Origin: Pomacea canaliculata
Lineage: Eukaryota > Mollusca > Gastropoda > Architaenioglossa > Ampullariidae
Assembly: GCF_003073045.1 (NCBI RefSeq)
Contig: NC_037602.1
Location: 5,498,872 to 5,562,871, forward strand
Length of the DNA: 64,000 nt
Direction of reading: 5' to 3'
The notes under the pieces are model-generated. The model worked only from the letters and a program-made list of their open reading frames with translations. It ran no database searches and had not been told where the DNA came from. The first letter of the stretch is position 1, and the number at the start of each line of letters is the position of its first letter. This document shows, piece after piece, positions 1 to 13,060 of this stretch. The position numbers were made by a program, and so were the translations under genes.

Positions 1-1063
1 ATTATTTCGTTATGTTTCCTTAATTTGGAAAGATCTTCTTGATCAAACTCGTCTTGAAGGTCGCACCATCAGAGTGGTCTTGCGTCCATGAATGCACGTG
101 GTTGGACCAAGCAGCTTGCCCTTCTCATTGGAAGCTGCAGTAATCAGACACCACAACTTTTGGTGTATGTATACTTGAGAGCGTTGGCAGCTGTTTTTTG
201 CAGTTCATGCAGTCATCATTTGTTTTTATGAGAAAACACAAAATTCTAGACTGTTGTGCTCAGAGAGGCTGACGAAAAGATGGAGGACTTTTCAGGGTGG
301 ACAGGGCTGTAGTTCTTTGAAAGAGGTGGCTATTGTTGAAGATACTGGGTTGTAAGAAATTTCAGCAAGCTTCGGAGGACCTTTTATTGTCACAGTTTTA
401 TGAACTTTTGTTGTGTGTACTGACGGGACATCTTCATATTGTTATCTTCCCACGATACGCTAGAAAGTCTGCTGATTTTATTTGCCTCTGTAGTTCTGAT
501 TGTCTTTTTGTGTTTTTTAACAACTGTAATAAAGTTTATGGCATTCAGATAATTGAAACAGACTTTTAATGTTTTTCTTCAGTTTGCGGGATTGAAGTCA
601 GTTGCAGGCTTTATTTTTTTAACTGGAGGAAGGCTTATACATTCTCAGTAATAGCTAGTAGCAGTTTGCTTAGAGTGTGGTAAAGTATTTTGCATAGATA
701 TAATTATAGCCCAGAAGTTTGGGGCTTCAGTTGGATAGCCATATACAAGTGCAGACTAAGGTGAGCATTTTTACATCATCTCGTCCACAGCTAACTTCGC
801 ACAGTTTCCCTGGGTTTAGCAACTGAACAACACATAGATTGATTAAAAAGCCTATGTGTATGATATTTTAAATCTGTTTTTGTTTAGTCTAGTTGTAGAG
901 CTGTCTGCATTTTCTGGATATATTTATCTGTTGAATAGTTTTTAGTCAGTGTACATTTTTCAGGAAGGTGGGGAGGGGGGGTTGTGCAAAGTTTCTTGTA
1001 GAATTAATCTGTCCAGCGATTTTATCAGGCAAGAGGTTTTATCACTTTTTTTACCTCCATATC

Positions 1064-1095
<32 letters not shown>

Positions 1096-4000
1096 TTGTA
1101 TGTGTTTGCACATTCTTCTGTAAGTTACACAAGGATTGGAAAAAATAGGTTCTTTGATGTTTTTGCCTCCTGGTGACCTTTTGGGACCTAGTCAAACATT
1201 TTAGGGCCTCGCTTTATGAACTCTTTTCAGAAGTATTGGACTCCTTTGAGCTGTGCTTTCAACTCAGAACAAATTGTATGCACATGGACCCATTGTATCA
1301 AGCATTTGAAATTCAGGCATTTGGCTAAGGAGTCTTCTGGGGTATTTGTTATTTGATGTTTTGATTGAGGCCTTGGGGATAGGCTTTTTATACTAATCAA
1401 GATAGACATAAATACTCTGTTTTGCATGAACTTAGATTTTCTGCAGGAGGTTATATCATGCTGTGGACTTTAAAGTTGACCCAGTTATAGTTGCCGTGAA
1501 GTCCTTTTGGTATAATCGGAATTAGACCAGTGCGGCTCCTTGTTTTATTGTATTATTCTGTCGTCTGTGTAATAACAATCCAAAATAGCACAGTAACAGA
1601 GATATTAGGGAAATGGAGCTGTTGAATCTGAGAAAGCATGCTTGCTCAATAAGTGAATGCACAGAGCGCAAAAAAGCTGATAACAACAAAGTAGCTGTCA
1701 AGTAGATTTTGTCATCCTTTCTTGTCAAGATTTGTATTTAGAAAGGGTTTGCTTTGCTGTATCTTCTCCAGCACTTGATCCATACAACTGAAATGTCTAT
1801 TTCAGCATGTAAAACAGCCTTTTTTAAATCTTGTTGTATGATGACATTACACGGGAGCCCTGAGTTGATAAAACATTCATGAATAAGTATCTTGATGCTA
1901 AGAGGATCTTTAGTAGTGGCAGTGTTTTGCACAAAGTATAGGTCAATGGTTAGATTCATTTGTCAAAGAAAATTTCAATGGTTGCACTTGTTCTCAGATT
2001 CTAGCAAGGGGCATTTACCTGTCACTTGTAAGATTCATTGTAGACACTTATGCAACAGTACCTTTCACTATAAAAAGTGAATATCTCAGAGTGCCCAGGA
2101 ATATGCCAGTAGAGGTTTTTTATTTTTAAAAAAATGATTAATTACATGTCAAAACAAGATTACTGAAAGCAATAAGCTTATTGCAGCAGCACCACTGTCT
2201 TCTAGTTTGCTATTATATGGTTTTTCTTTTCCTGAAGATGTGAGAGTACATATGCTCTTTCCACTTGTGGTCTTGGCGACAAAGGCAGTTAAGTTTAATT
2301 TGTAGTTTTGGTATAAATTTTTCACTTGACAACTTTGCTTTGGAAATCCTCTCCTTTCTTTCATGTTACTATTTATAGTTGTTTAAAAAATTAAATAGAA
2401 TATCTTCTGTTTGCTGAACTTCATGCACAGGACATTTTGAAGTCATTCAAAGAGAATAAAGAGTAATTCAGAAGAATGTGTTCTACCATGTAGTCTTGTC
2501 ACAATGGTTGCATGGCTCTAAAGCTTGAGAACATTTAAATATATGTGCGAAGTTAAAACAAAGATGGCCACATTGCATTTTTTTTATCTCAGGACAAGCA
2601 TTGTGCTTTATGGCTTACGGACATTTCCTGGACTGAGCTAAAAGGAGTTTGCCTTTGAGCACAGTAGATTTTTGTATGGAGATGGAGTACACACCTGGTA
2701 TATTTAGATGCAGATATCTGTCATATCGAGGTGAATATGGGCAAAAATATGTTCAATTTTCATCAGGATGAAGTCAGCATTTTCCGATATAATTTCAGGT
2801 ATATATTATCACATTTGCCATTAAGGTCACGTTGAACGTACTTGTTCACCAGATCCAGCATGTTAAAACTGCAGGTTTTTTAAAACAGGTTCCTGCAGGA
2901 AGTAGTCATTTGCTATCTTATATTTTTAAATCTCTGCCATGGTAAGCGTTAAACATTTGGAAACAGTTCCATCAGCTACGTCTGTTTTTTGGGAGAAATT
3001 CCTCGCAGATGAGGACCATGGTTGGAACTTCTGAAGTCATTTGATCACGTAAAGTGGATTTGCTGTGCATCAACCTACAAGGATTTCTGGAGAGAAGAAG
3101 TACTGTGATGCTTATTCTACGTGGATTTCATGATGGGTATTATTTTCTTTAATATTTATACCTGTTATCTAGCATTTTGTGTGGGGTGGGGGGCCTCCAG
3201 TGCAAAAGAGAAGTACCCAGAAGTGAGTTTCACTGAGTTATTTGTCAAATCAAAATCGGAGTGACTGCATTTGTGTTTTTACATCAGTAAGGCTTATCAA
3301 CAGAAGTGGAATATTTTTGATGGTCCCAATTCAGAAGGGAAATCCTCAGAGCCAGATCCTGCAACCGTGAAATTGCTGTGGATGTAAGCAGCAAGGTACA
3401 CTGCTTTTAGAAAGAGGATTAGTAATAACAGCTGCTATGCAGGTATTTTCCCACCCACTTATAAAAAAATATACTGGCTCTTTGGATGGGTACATGTGTT
3501 CTGGTTGTAACATGTAGATAAGTTCTTTTTTGTGGACCACTTGTGTTCCAGGAAGGTTTGGAGTTATTTTATCTTCAGCAAACATGGATGAATATCCCAG
3601 TATTGTATTACAGGATACCGTCAAGGTTCAGCAGACAACCAGTGAGGAGTGGATCATGACAGGTTTGTTCTGCTGGCAGCAGACATTGCCACTGGTAATA
3701 TTACTCCTGTTTGTCTTGGCAAACACTGGGGGAAAGTTGGCCAAATTTGTCCTTCATGGCATAGACAAGGAGTAAATGTTATTAATCCAAGCCTTCAGAT
3801 TGTTTTGTGAGTAGGTGTTTGCCCATTTTGCAAGTGTAGAAGAACTCTGACTTGTCTCATAGGTGGGCTTAACATGGGAGGATGAGGCAACCTAATTGAC
3901 ATGCATGTTGAAATTGTAGTATGTAGATGGTGCAGTTCTGACTGATTTTTTTCTTTAATTTACTGACCTTTATTGAGGGGGATATTTAACAAAGGTATTT

Positions 4001-5770
4001 TATGACCTTGCAATTTTCAGGATTCTGTATTTTGCCAGTTATTTTTGGGGTGTTTCCTAAAACATGAGCATATCATTTGTTTTTTGTTTAAAAGTTAAGT
4101 ATTCAGATAGAGCATTTATTCACATATTGCTTATTTGTATATTCAAAGCTGAAAGTGCTTCTTGATGGAATGTCTCTTCATATTTGAATAGGCCTGAATG
4201 GTCATGAACTTTCAATTTATATTTTGATCTGCAGGTTCCTAACTGGCATGTATATTTTCCTCCAGCGCCATGCAGTTAGTACTTGTGGGATGTGCGATAC
4301 ATTTAATGTTGTGGCTGAGAGCTTTAATATCTGCTGAAATCAAGGTCTGTTTGCTGCACATATTTGATGCTTCTGGGTCACTCGATTATAATTTCAGGTT
4401 CGATTATGAGAGTGCAAGCCAGAAACACATCAGATAGTCACTTTCTTGCTCATTTGTAGGCAGCAACAATGGGAAGTAATCATGCTGTTTCTGAGGTAGA
4501 GAATTAAGAAGTATTATTCATGGGCTGTTTGATTCAACAAAACATCGTTTTCCATTGTATTGATATGTCATCTCAAGTAGGGATGGATGTAAAGGATCTG
4601 AGATTTTATGGAATAGTCCTCGCTAGCATTTATTTCTTGGGCAAGTTGAATTAACCTGGACATCTTGTTTCACTGATCAACTTGCTGACAAAGGAGTCTC
4701 ATTGAACAAGTTGTTTAATATAATGCGAAATTAAATCCAGACAAATATCTTCAAATGCTTCTTACTTTTCACTTTACTGTGGTCTTAGCCCTAGTGAACT
4801 TGTTTACCTCTGCATGTGGTGATCTGAGACATCTGTCTCGATGGATTTTTCACACCTAAACAAATGGTGTTGGGACATGCCAGCTACTTTCTTAGCTTTG
4901 CTCTGCTAAGTTCCTCAAAGGGTGTGTATTTCCTACCAAACTGACAGAAGGTTTGAATTTGGGTTCATGGTGACCTTTGGATGTTTGATAAAGGAACTCA
5001 GAGGGGCAGTTCAGCTCCTGCAAGATGTGTGGATGCTGGAGTTGGGCATGGTGGAACACCCTTAGATAAAATCCTAGAAGTGCTAGTAAGCACTTAATGG
5101 TAGTAAGTATGAACAGTTTCTTGTGGAACAAGTAGCAGTGTTATTAAAGTGTTAAAATCTTTTTAGAGAAGGTTGCTGATTTATCAGCTACTTGAGTGGA
5201 CCATATTATGTATCATACAGCCTATTTTATTTCTATTCAGCATAACATTTTCAAATTTATTGCTAAAGAATAGTTGAAAAGTAATTTCATTGTTTTTAGC
5301 CTTTATTTTTTTTTTTTAAGTTTTGCTTTTTTTCCCTCTTTGTCTATCTTTCTCTAGCATCATGCTTTAACTTCCACAAACATATGTATCTGTGGGAGAG
5401 AGCAGTACTACTTATCCAATGTTTTCATCATTAGCCATTTACTTGTTTTGTTTCCAGTTAATTCAGCAGAAACAATTCTATAGCTTTTTTCCCCCAAGCC
5501 CATAGTGCACTTCGTGTAATTTGTTTATCTGATTTTACTAGGAACAAGATTAAAAGTTGGCATGTTTATCCATGAGGTTTGATCACCATTGAAATCAAGC
5601 ACCTTGGTGCAGGCAGTGAGTTGAATGCTTTTACCACATTACATGAAACAGTGATTTTAGTTTCTATTTCTTTTTAATGCATTTTCTTGAATTATTTTTA
5701 AGCTTAAAGCTTATGCAGAGTTTGTTCTATGAATCCTTCTGTAACTTCTTTTTACGATAACTTTTTCTTT
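1..5770. other. Gene-free AT-rich stretch
   Basis: Only short frames with no recognisable domain. T-rich on the plus strand with scattered homopolymers. It could be intron, long UTR or intergenic DNA; nothing in the sequence decides. Confidence 0.6.
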
Positions 5771-5776
5771 TCTACT

Positions 5777-6005
5777 TGGGGGTGGCCCGGTAACGCAGCG
5801 GTTGGTGCCTGTCACCAATACGAGTTGGCTGTCCTGGGTTCAGCTCTTGTCTTGGGCACACTGTTTTTTGTTGATGGGTTTTGTTTTTTTTTCCTTTCTT
5901 TCTATTTTTGCATGTGGCATCTGTTTACAGGCCTGCGTGCCTTGCATTGATATACTGACTGACTGGCTCGGCATAAAAACAATTTCACCCCACTCAGCCA
6001 ACCCC
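5777..6005 (+). repeat. tRNA-derived SINE
   Basis: Begins GGTGGCCCGGTAACGCAGCG, an A-box-like tRNA start, followed about 45 bases later by a B-box-like GGGTTCAGCTC. A T-rich middle and a conserved-looking tail (CTGACTGACTGGCTCGGCAT) complete it. Boundaries are approximate and no target duplication was found. Confidence 0.6.
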
Positions 6006-6009
6006 ACCC

Positions 6010-7390
6010 TACCTTCCTTTCTTTCCAACTTAGATTTAGACCATAAATTTACTTGAGGAAAGTTTTTTCAAGATTCTGTATACCATAACACACTTTTTTG
6101 AAAATAAAAAACTGTATTTTTGGCATGATACATTTTGATTATGTTTCATGTGTTATATTTGTTTAACATATCTGTTTTTAAATTTTCTTTTACAGTGTCG
6201 ATATTTCTCTAGATGTGGGTTCCCTTCCCCTACCACCACCACATCTGATGGTGAGCGATTGTTTTTCTTTTTTTTTCTCCTTTGGTTATTTTTTTAATCA
6301 TCAGTTTTTAAAATTTTATATTTATATTCATTTTGGTAGAGTGTAAAGCTTTTACTAAAATAATTGTCTTTTACATTGAATGTCAAAAAAGAAAGTAGTT
6401 GAATTCCGATGTCAAATCCAACAAGCTTCCATTTAATGATAAAGAATATCAAAATGCAGTCCAGGTATTACTATAAACTTTTTAACTGTGTACATTCCAG
6501 TTCATTTCTGTAATTCATTTACATTCTTAGCTTACAAGTTAAACTTCAAATGTTTAGGATATATATACCTTGTAAATAAACTACTGTTTAAAAGGAAAGA
6601 AATGTCTTCAAATGTAAGCACTCTTGTTTGAGAATTTATCATCTTGTTATTCGCTGGATATCTGAGCGAAAGATGTGCTCGTTGCCTTTTTAGAGGTATG
6701 TTTTGTACCATTGCTTCTGTCTGGTCCTTTTCTGTCAATAGGCCTTAGATGGCCTCAGTGTGTAAAACCTTATTCTTGCTAGCTTCATAACATAGCAGGT
6801 ATAACGTGATAATCTAATTTTGTTTATATTTCACCACTTCTTTCTTTTTCTTTGAGAAAATCTAATTAACTAGTCTATATATCTATGTGGCAGTAATCAG
6901 CTTTTGCTTTAGGTTAGACTACATTTTACCAATATTATTGTATCAAAAACCAATTCAAATAGTTTACTCTTTCAGTGACAGCTCTCACCTTAAAAATTTT
7001 GCTTAAAAATACCTTGGCATAAGATACACCACTGAGTACACTAAATGTACATTTAGTATTGTAATTGTTTGTTGCAGCTTTTGTCATCCCACAACCTGAA
7101 GGCTGGAAGATTAAAAGAAAAAGTCCGTGATTTACCCATGATTTTTTTTAAAGCAATTTGAATGCTTGAGTTTATGAGATGAATGCTTGACGCTGGTTGC
7201 ACCATTACCATTAAGCTTAATCACATTGGCAGGTTTATAAAGTTTAAACCAAAATTAAATGTGGCTATAAAATGAGAAGTAGTAGTGTTGTCATGTAAAA
7301 TTGTGATGCTAGAAGTGATATCTTGTGCCAGCATTGAGGTATTCTGGGGTAGGAGAACTCAGTTTTCTTACCATTGTTAGTGGAGTCACT
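6010..7390. other. Gene-free stretch between SINE and LTR-like block
   Basis: AT-rich, with no domain-like reading frame and no clear repeat. Confidence 0.55.
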
Positions 7391-7394
7391 GTCT

Positions 7395-7806
7395 AACGCA
7401 TGTATGTATAGAGGGCCGGTAGGCCGGCGTTTGTCATTAGTTTTTGGCGGGACCTGCTGAGGCATCGCGAAAGATGATACTTGGCAGCGAGTGATTGGCT
7501 TGGGTTAAAACTGCTAATTGCTTCGGCCGTACAGGAGCATCGCGGAAAGTTTACCCTTCCGAGAGGTATATAAGGGCAGAGCTGAGACGAAATGACAGAA
7601 CAGACGACGGCGGAGGAGACAGCGAGCACAGGAACACAACAGAGAAGAGACAGCCCCGACTTTTAGCGCCTCTGGCGATGCAACGCAGCCATGGCCATTG
7701 TACAAGCCCATGTATTAAAGGGTCACACACCTGCTGACTGTTCCTGCGTTTGTTCAAGGGCAGGAAGTTTGTTGTTGTCACACCACAACCCCCACCACTC
7801 GGCTAC
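7395..7806 (+). mobile_element. Solo-LTR-like block
   Basis: A GC-richer island in AT-rich surroundings with the layout of a long terminal repeat: TATATAAGGGCAGAGC at about 7568-7583, an ATTAAAGGG-type polyadenylation signal about 150 bases later, and a 3' end rich in CCAC (CACAACCCCCACCACTCGG) finishing in CTACA. No internal retroelement coding region and no partner LTR are present nearby. Exact ends and target duplication are unresolved. Confidence 0.5.
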
Positions 7807-7809
7807 ATA

Positions 7810-9040
7810 TGTAAAATAGCTAACTTTTTAAATTGTAACAAGAAATACTTGATGAAGACAATTATTTGGGAGGTACTGACCTCATGGACAGGAAGGATAA
7901 CCCTTCTGTGTTCATTAATCCACTGGCAGTTAATGCATCATTTTGAGCAGAACAGATTTCCCTTTTATGCAGTCTTTTCTGTTGAAAGCAGATAGCAGAT
8001 ACTATTTTCCTCTCACTCATGAAATTAGGATTTAAAAAATGCCCTGTTGCAAAGCAGTGGGTTCACTATCCTTGCAATAAGACAATGAACAAGCTAACAG
8101 ACTTTAGAAAGGTAGTCACCCAGTGCAATAACAGCAATATAGCATCAACACCAGGGAGCCCCCTGCAAGTTTCACATTACACCACTGTGTCTTCCATTAG
8201 AGAATGTGATACTTGGGTTGCTGTTTTTGTGCCATGGTACAAAATGTTGATGTGGCACATGCATCTATATCCTGGAAAACATTTTGTAAATTATCTCCTT
8301 TTCCATCCACGCAAGATCAACAGGATTCTTGAAGCGAGAGCTAAGGGATGAACTAGGGAAACAAAACTGACCCACAACAAATGGTCCAGTGATTCAAGAA
8401 TTAGAGTAAATTAAAAAAAAAGACCTGTCCAAGTGTTAAATGCAAATGATTTATGTTCTTACACTAATGGTATCAAGTTTCAAGTGTTTAACTATTTTGT
8501 GTTCATGTTTCAAAAATGAGTACAGTATTCAGTTTATCAACTGGTATTGTAAGATCAAGGCTTCACACATTCTCCCTTTGTATATCCTGTTAGTAAGCTC
8601 AGTTTTGAAGTTTAAAATGATACCATATTCTGTTTTGCTTTGCCATCCAAGCTAATATGAAGTATCTTGACAGCACTAAATTAATATTTCCATGGGGACA
8701 AATGCTACCAAGATGAATGAAAGCAGAATTGTTCAAGTAGTGCACAAAAAGTTGGACCATATGCACTTAAGGGATAGGGAATATAAATATAAGCATTAGT
8801 AAACTAAAGCACCTTGGAATGACAGAAACTGAAGAGTGACTATACAGTGTACTTGCTGTTACTGCATTTGACGGTATCCCACAATTCTTTAAAAAAAAAA
8901 AAAAAAAGGCATGAAAATTGTGGATAAACAGTGCAAGTGTACTGGTAACCAGATTGTCCTTCAAATATGGTTAGTGTGAATACTGCTTACCAGGTGTTGA
9001 GCACGAGTTAAAAACCAAGCTACAACAAATATGTCCCCAA
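7810..9040. other. Gene-free stretch between LTR-like block and Tc1 relic
   Basis: Contains a 110-codon open frame (8019-8351) with no recognisable family and a 17-base A run near 8890. Nothing else seen. Confidence 0.5.
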
Positions 9041-9049
9041 CAAAACATT

Positions 9050-9870
9050 TGGCATCAGTAGATTGTGGCCAGACTGGTATCTCCAAGACAGCATATTAGG
9101 CAGAAAAGTATCCTGACAACTAGAACCATTCAGGATTTAGATAATGCGCAGCACTAAATTGCGCACTTGGTCTGGTCGGCCCTGAATGATAGGGCACAAG
9201 AGGACCTTCTAAGAGCAGCATAATGTTTGAGAATGGTCATTGGCTGCTTTGCTGTGATAAAACCTTAGTTGCTGGCACCGGATTTCCCACCACTGACAAA
9301 GGTACTCTGCCACGTGTAGATATCAGTACTGGACAAGGCAACAGTGGGCCAGACTGCTTTTTACTGATGAGACCAGGTTCCACGTAGTCCACAATGATAG
9401 CTACTTTGTGTGAGAGGAGCATATTGGCGAGCCAGTGACTAAGGCTATATGATGGCACAGCAGCTGGCCCTGTAGAGGCAGAGAACATTGTGCCCATGAC
9501 AAGATCTGAATCAATTGGTAACAAGCACTAACCATTTGGCCATGGGGCTGTCAGGCACTTGGGAGAACGATTATTTGATATCTGCATTGGAACAGCTGGC
9601 AAGGTGCCGGCTCCCTAATGGTAGAGATCTACTTGCAGAGCCTCTCTTGATCTTGTTTGTAGCCCTCTGGCATTTAATATGGAGACAAGATTGTGCAACC
9701 TCTAGTCATGCCAGCTTTACAGGCCACGAGTCCAAGTTACAAATGGTAGCCACACTTTTGACTGTATCACAATGCTCAGAAAGATCCTGTTACTTTTTGA
9801 TTCTGGGATGGGGCTGTTTAACTGTCCATATCTTCGAACAGAATCGACAAATGAAATTTTCCTCACACTT
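9050..9870 (+). pseudogene. Decayed Tc1/mariner-type transposase
   Basis: Broken frames read as pieces of a Tc1-like transposase: near 9334-9400 the wording resembles TRQQWARLLFTDETRFHVVH, including the TDE/RF catalytic neighbourhood, followed downstream by weaker pieces in order. It shares GGACAAGGCAACAGTGGG with the second copy at 61677. Frameshifts and stops are frequent, so it cannot be active. Confidence 0.6.
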
Positions 9871-10082
9871 CGCTATGATGAAATTCAAATATATTACATG
9901 AACAGTCACGTTAGTTGGTTTTAGCGAGTTGTTATCGGCCCTTAACTTTTGGTAAGTACAGTAGTATAATTAAAACATGTGCCAGCATTAGCATAATGTG
10001 CACCACACATACTGCTACATTCTCATGAATATAAAGGTGTTTGTGGTCTTAGTTTATAACCATATCTTCGACACCAGTGTGA

Positions 10083-10500
10083 AGGCAGTCCTACTGTATG
10101 GTTCTGAAACCTGGAGAGCAACAAGCTCCAGACCTTTACCTACCGATGCCTACACCATATTTTGGGAATAAGATGGCCTGAAAAGATCTCCAACAGCAGC
10201 CTGTTGAAAAGAACCGACCAGAATGCCACTAGCCAAGACATCAAAAAGCACAAATGGGGCTGGATAGGACATGCCCTGTGCAAATCAGCCGATGCCATTA
10301 CCAAGCAGGCACTTGACTGGAATCCTCAAGGAAAGAGTTGGGAGATCAAGGCAGACTTGGAAAAGAACAGTAGAAAGCGAGGCAAGGATATCGGAACTAT
10401 ATGGGCCCAACTGAGGGGGGGGGGGGGCTACCCAAAACTGGGTCCGCCGGTGAGGTGACGTTGCGGCCCTAATGCTTCTCGAGGAATAACAAGGACTAAA
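10083..10500 (+). pseudogene. 3' end of a non-LTR retrotransposon (reverse-transcriptase C-terminal part)
   Basis: Reads, with frameshifts, as the conserved LINE C-terminus: VKAVLLYGSETW, IRWPEKISN, KHKWGWIGHAL, QALDWNPQGK, then the end CTCGAGGAATAACAAGGACT. The same fragment opens the downstream copy of the duplicated segment (18722-19207), and a shorter one lies at about 38990-39178. Clade (RTE, Nimb or other) not decided. Confidence 0.7.
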
Positions 10501-12949
10501 CTGGTCTTAGTTTATAACTATACAAATCCACACTGTCCAATCTTAAATAAGTTTTACAATATCGCCATCATAAGTTGGAAAATCTGTTTCTTGCACATAG
10601 GTTTCTTTCAAACTTTTTTCACATTCAAAGAGTCTGTGCCATTTTGTGGTGTTCCTCAATTTGATCCTGGAGTGATTCATTTGGTAGGGGTCGAGCGAGA
10701 CTAAGAGGGTTGATGTTGGGAACACCAACTGCACAATGTATCTTAACTTAATGATTATATAAGGTCTTGAAAGAAAACAAGCCCATTTTTCTTATAACAC
10801 AAGTATTTTGATTGTAAGTGCATCACCTTTAATTGGAACAAATGTTTTACTATTTTATTACACTGACAGGAGTTAAGTCATTTACTGACTTAATTTGTGA
10901 TCACTCGCCCATCTGAAGTTGATAACTTTAAATCATTTCCAGATAATGGCAGGTTTCCTGCTAGTTGCATACTCATTGGTTTATCGTCTGGAAAGAAAGC
11001 ATGAAGCCATGAACATACCAGCCACTGATAACAAGAGTTGATGGCAAGGACTACACCTATGTGCAATTTATATACATATATTTAGGTCAGAACATTCCTT
11101 CCCAAAAAATGAAAATATCCTCTCTCTTTTTTCACAGATCGGTATTGCATCTTTCAGTCGGATGCCAACTGATTTCATGCTTGTAACATAAGAAAACTTC
11201 AGTTTTAAAAAATTAGATTTGACTAATGATAATCTTAGATCGCGATATGTTGCTCAAGTGGACGGACAGGACGCCATAAGCCTTCAGGCCTAATTTTTAA
11301 ACGATGCCAGAAAATACAACCCTAGAATACCCCAATCACCTGCAGGTCCATTAAGGTACTTAAAGTTTATGCGGTCGTGCGTGGCACTCATTTTGTACCC
11401 GTTAACTACCCCAGAATGCCTCTGCCCGTTGGCATTACAGTTTTTAGTGCGCAGTCACGGTTGGCAGTACGCAATTATCTCTTAGATCATTAAAAAATTT
11501 TAACATAAAAAATTAAACTGAAAATCGTTTTTTTCCTATTAATAGATTATAATTAATTTTGTGTGCGATCACTTAATGTTCTATTTTTTAAGTCTCCATC
11601 ACCATTGTCTATCGCGTCAACGGATACGAAGCAGGCGTCATGTCTGACGTAGAGATTACAGCCGAGGAACTGCCTGTTGAAATTACAGCAGAAGACGAAC
11701 CAGAACAAGTACCCGAACCAGCGCCAGCATCAGAAAATGGAGAAAATGACAAATCTGATAAGCCGAAAAGGTAAATTTAACAGGATTGTCCGTAGAGGCA
11801 CATTTTTTATTTTCCACGTGAACCGGCTCGCAAAATGGCGGCTCATTGCTGTCCTGGCACTTCCCTGATCGTTTAGAAATTGAAAAATCGTATCGGTTTT
11901 ATTTAAACTGTGATAAAATAACATTTTTGGTAGTGTCTATTTTAGTTTATGGGGATGTATTACCTAAATGGTTTCACTTATAGTCATATCAAAATTAGTT
12001 GCTTGAAGTTAAAGTTGACTTGAACTTTCGAAAATCGAATGAAACTGGCTACTGGTCGCAAATACCACAGAAACGTCATTATTTTAATACTACTGGTTCG
12101 AAATCATGCATTAGCGTTCATTTCATACATTCTCAAGCACTTATAAAAATAATAAAATTATTCTAGAGTTTGATATTTATTAAAAGTAATGTGAAAACTC
12201 GACCCAGCATTATTCAATTAATTTTAAGAGGAGACATTAAATATTTTAACAGTCATCAGACATGACAGAAATGGGAAGCAGGAAAGAGTTGTGAATCATA
12301 TAATCTGTTTCTCCTAACTGATACCCAAGAGGTGTTTTGTAACAATCCCCCAAACCCTAAATAAGAAATCTCTTCAAAAGTTACAGGACTCAGTCTGTTT
12401 TGAAAGTAGTAGCCATTTGTGTCAAGTGCAACAACAAGAATTTGCCACTTCACGTCAGGATGCACATTCACAACCTTCTCCACATGCCTTTTTCCAGATT
12501 CCAGTCCAAGTAGGATTGAAGATTGGCTTGTGCTAGATATTGGTTTTTGTAACCAAGAAATGCAACAAAATTCTGCAATTCATATAGATTCAGTAATGTC
12601 ATTCAGTGCTAAACATTTATGATATACTTCGTTCTAAAGAAATATTCATGCTAAAGAAGATATCTGCGAAAATTTTTATTTAGTAGTCCTCTCATTGTAA
12701 AACAGCCCATGCAAAATAATACTATAAGACAGGTCTCATTGCAGCAGACATAGTACAATACATACTGCAGAGTGAACTGCACTAAATTGCTCATAAAGCA
12801 TACATTTGCAGGCAGAAATGCAACTAGTGTCGGGTTAAAATGTAAGCATCTCTTCCCTACGTTTTCCAGCCAGACCACTCTTTTTGTCTGATGACTATAC
12901 TGTCACTGATCTCTGTCACCAGAACAACAACATATGGTCATGGAATTGT

Positions 12950-13060
12950 AGTTACTGTGCTGCAAAATAATGGAACTCATTTGCCATATCTGCCTCTACC
13001 CACCATTGAATCCTTTAAATCTTTCACTGCTGGAATAAATTTAGATCTTACAAGGAATCT
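12950..13060 (+). pseudogene. Possible LINE reverse-transcriptase C-terminal relic in intron 1
   Basis: Reads NGTHLPYLPLPTIESFKSF, resembling the W-N-x-LP...SFKS end of many LINE reverse transcriptases. The counterpart in the other copy is at about 21780-21880. Short, and the tryptophan codon is lost. Confidence 0.3.

Noticed and set aside
8019..8351. 110-codon open frame in AT-rich DNA
   Set aside because: No domain, no splice context and no similarity I recognise; length is compatible with chance.
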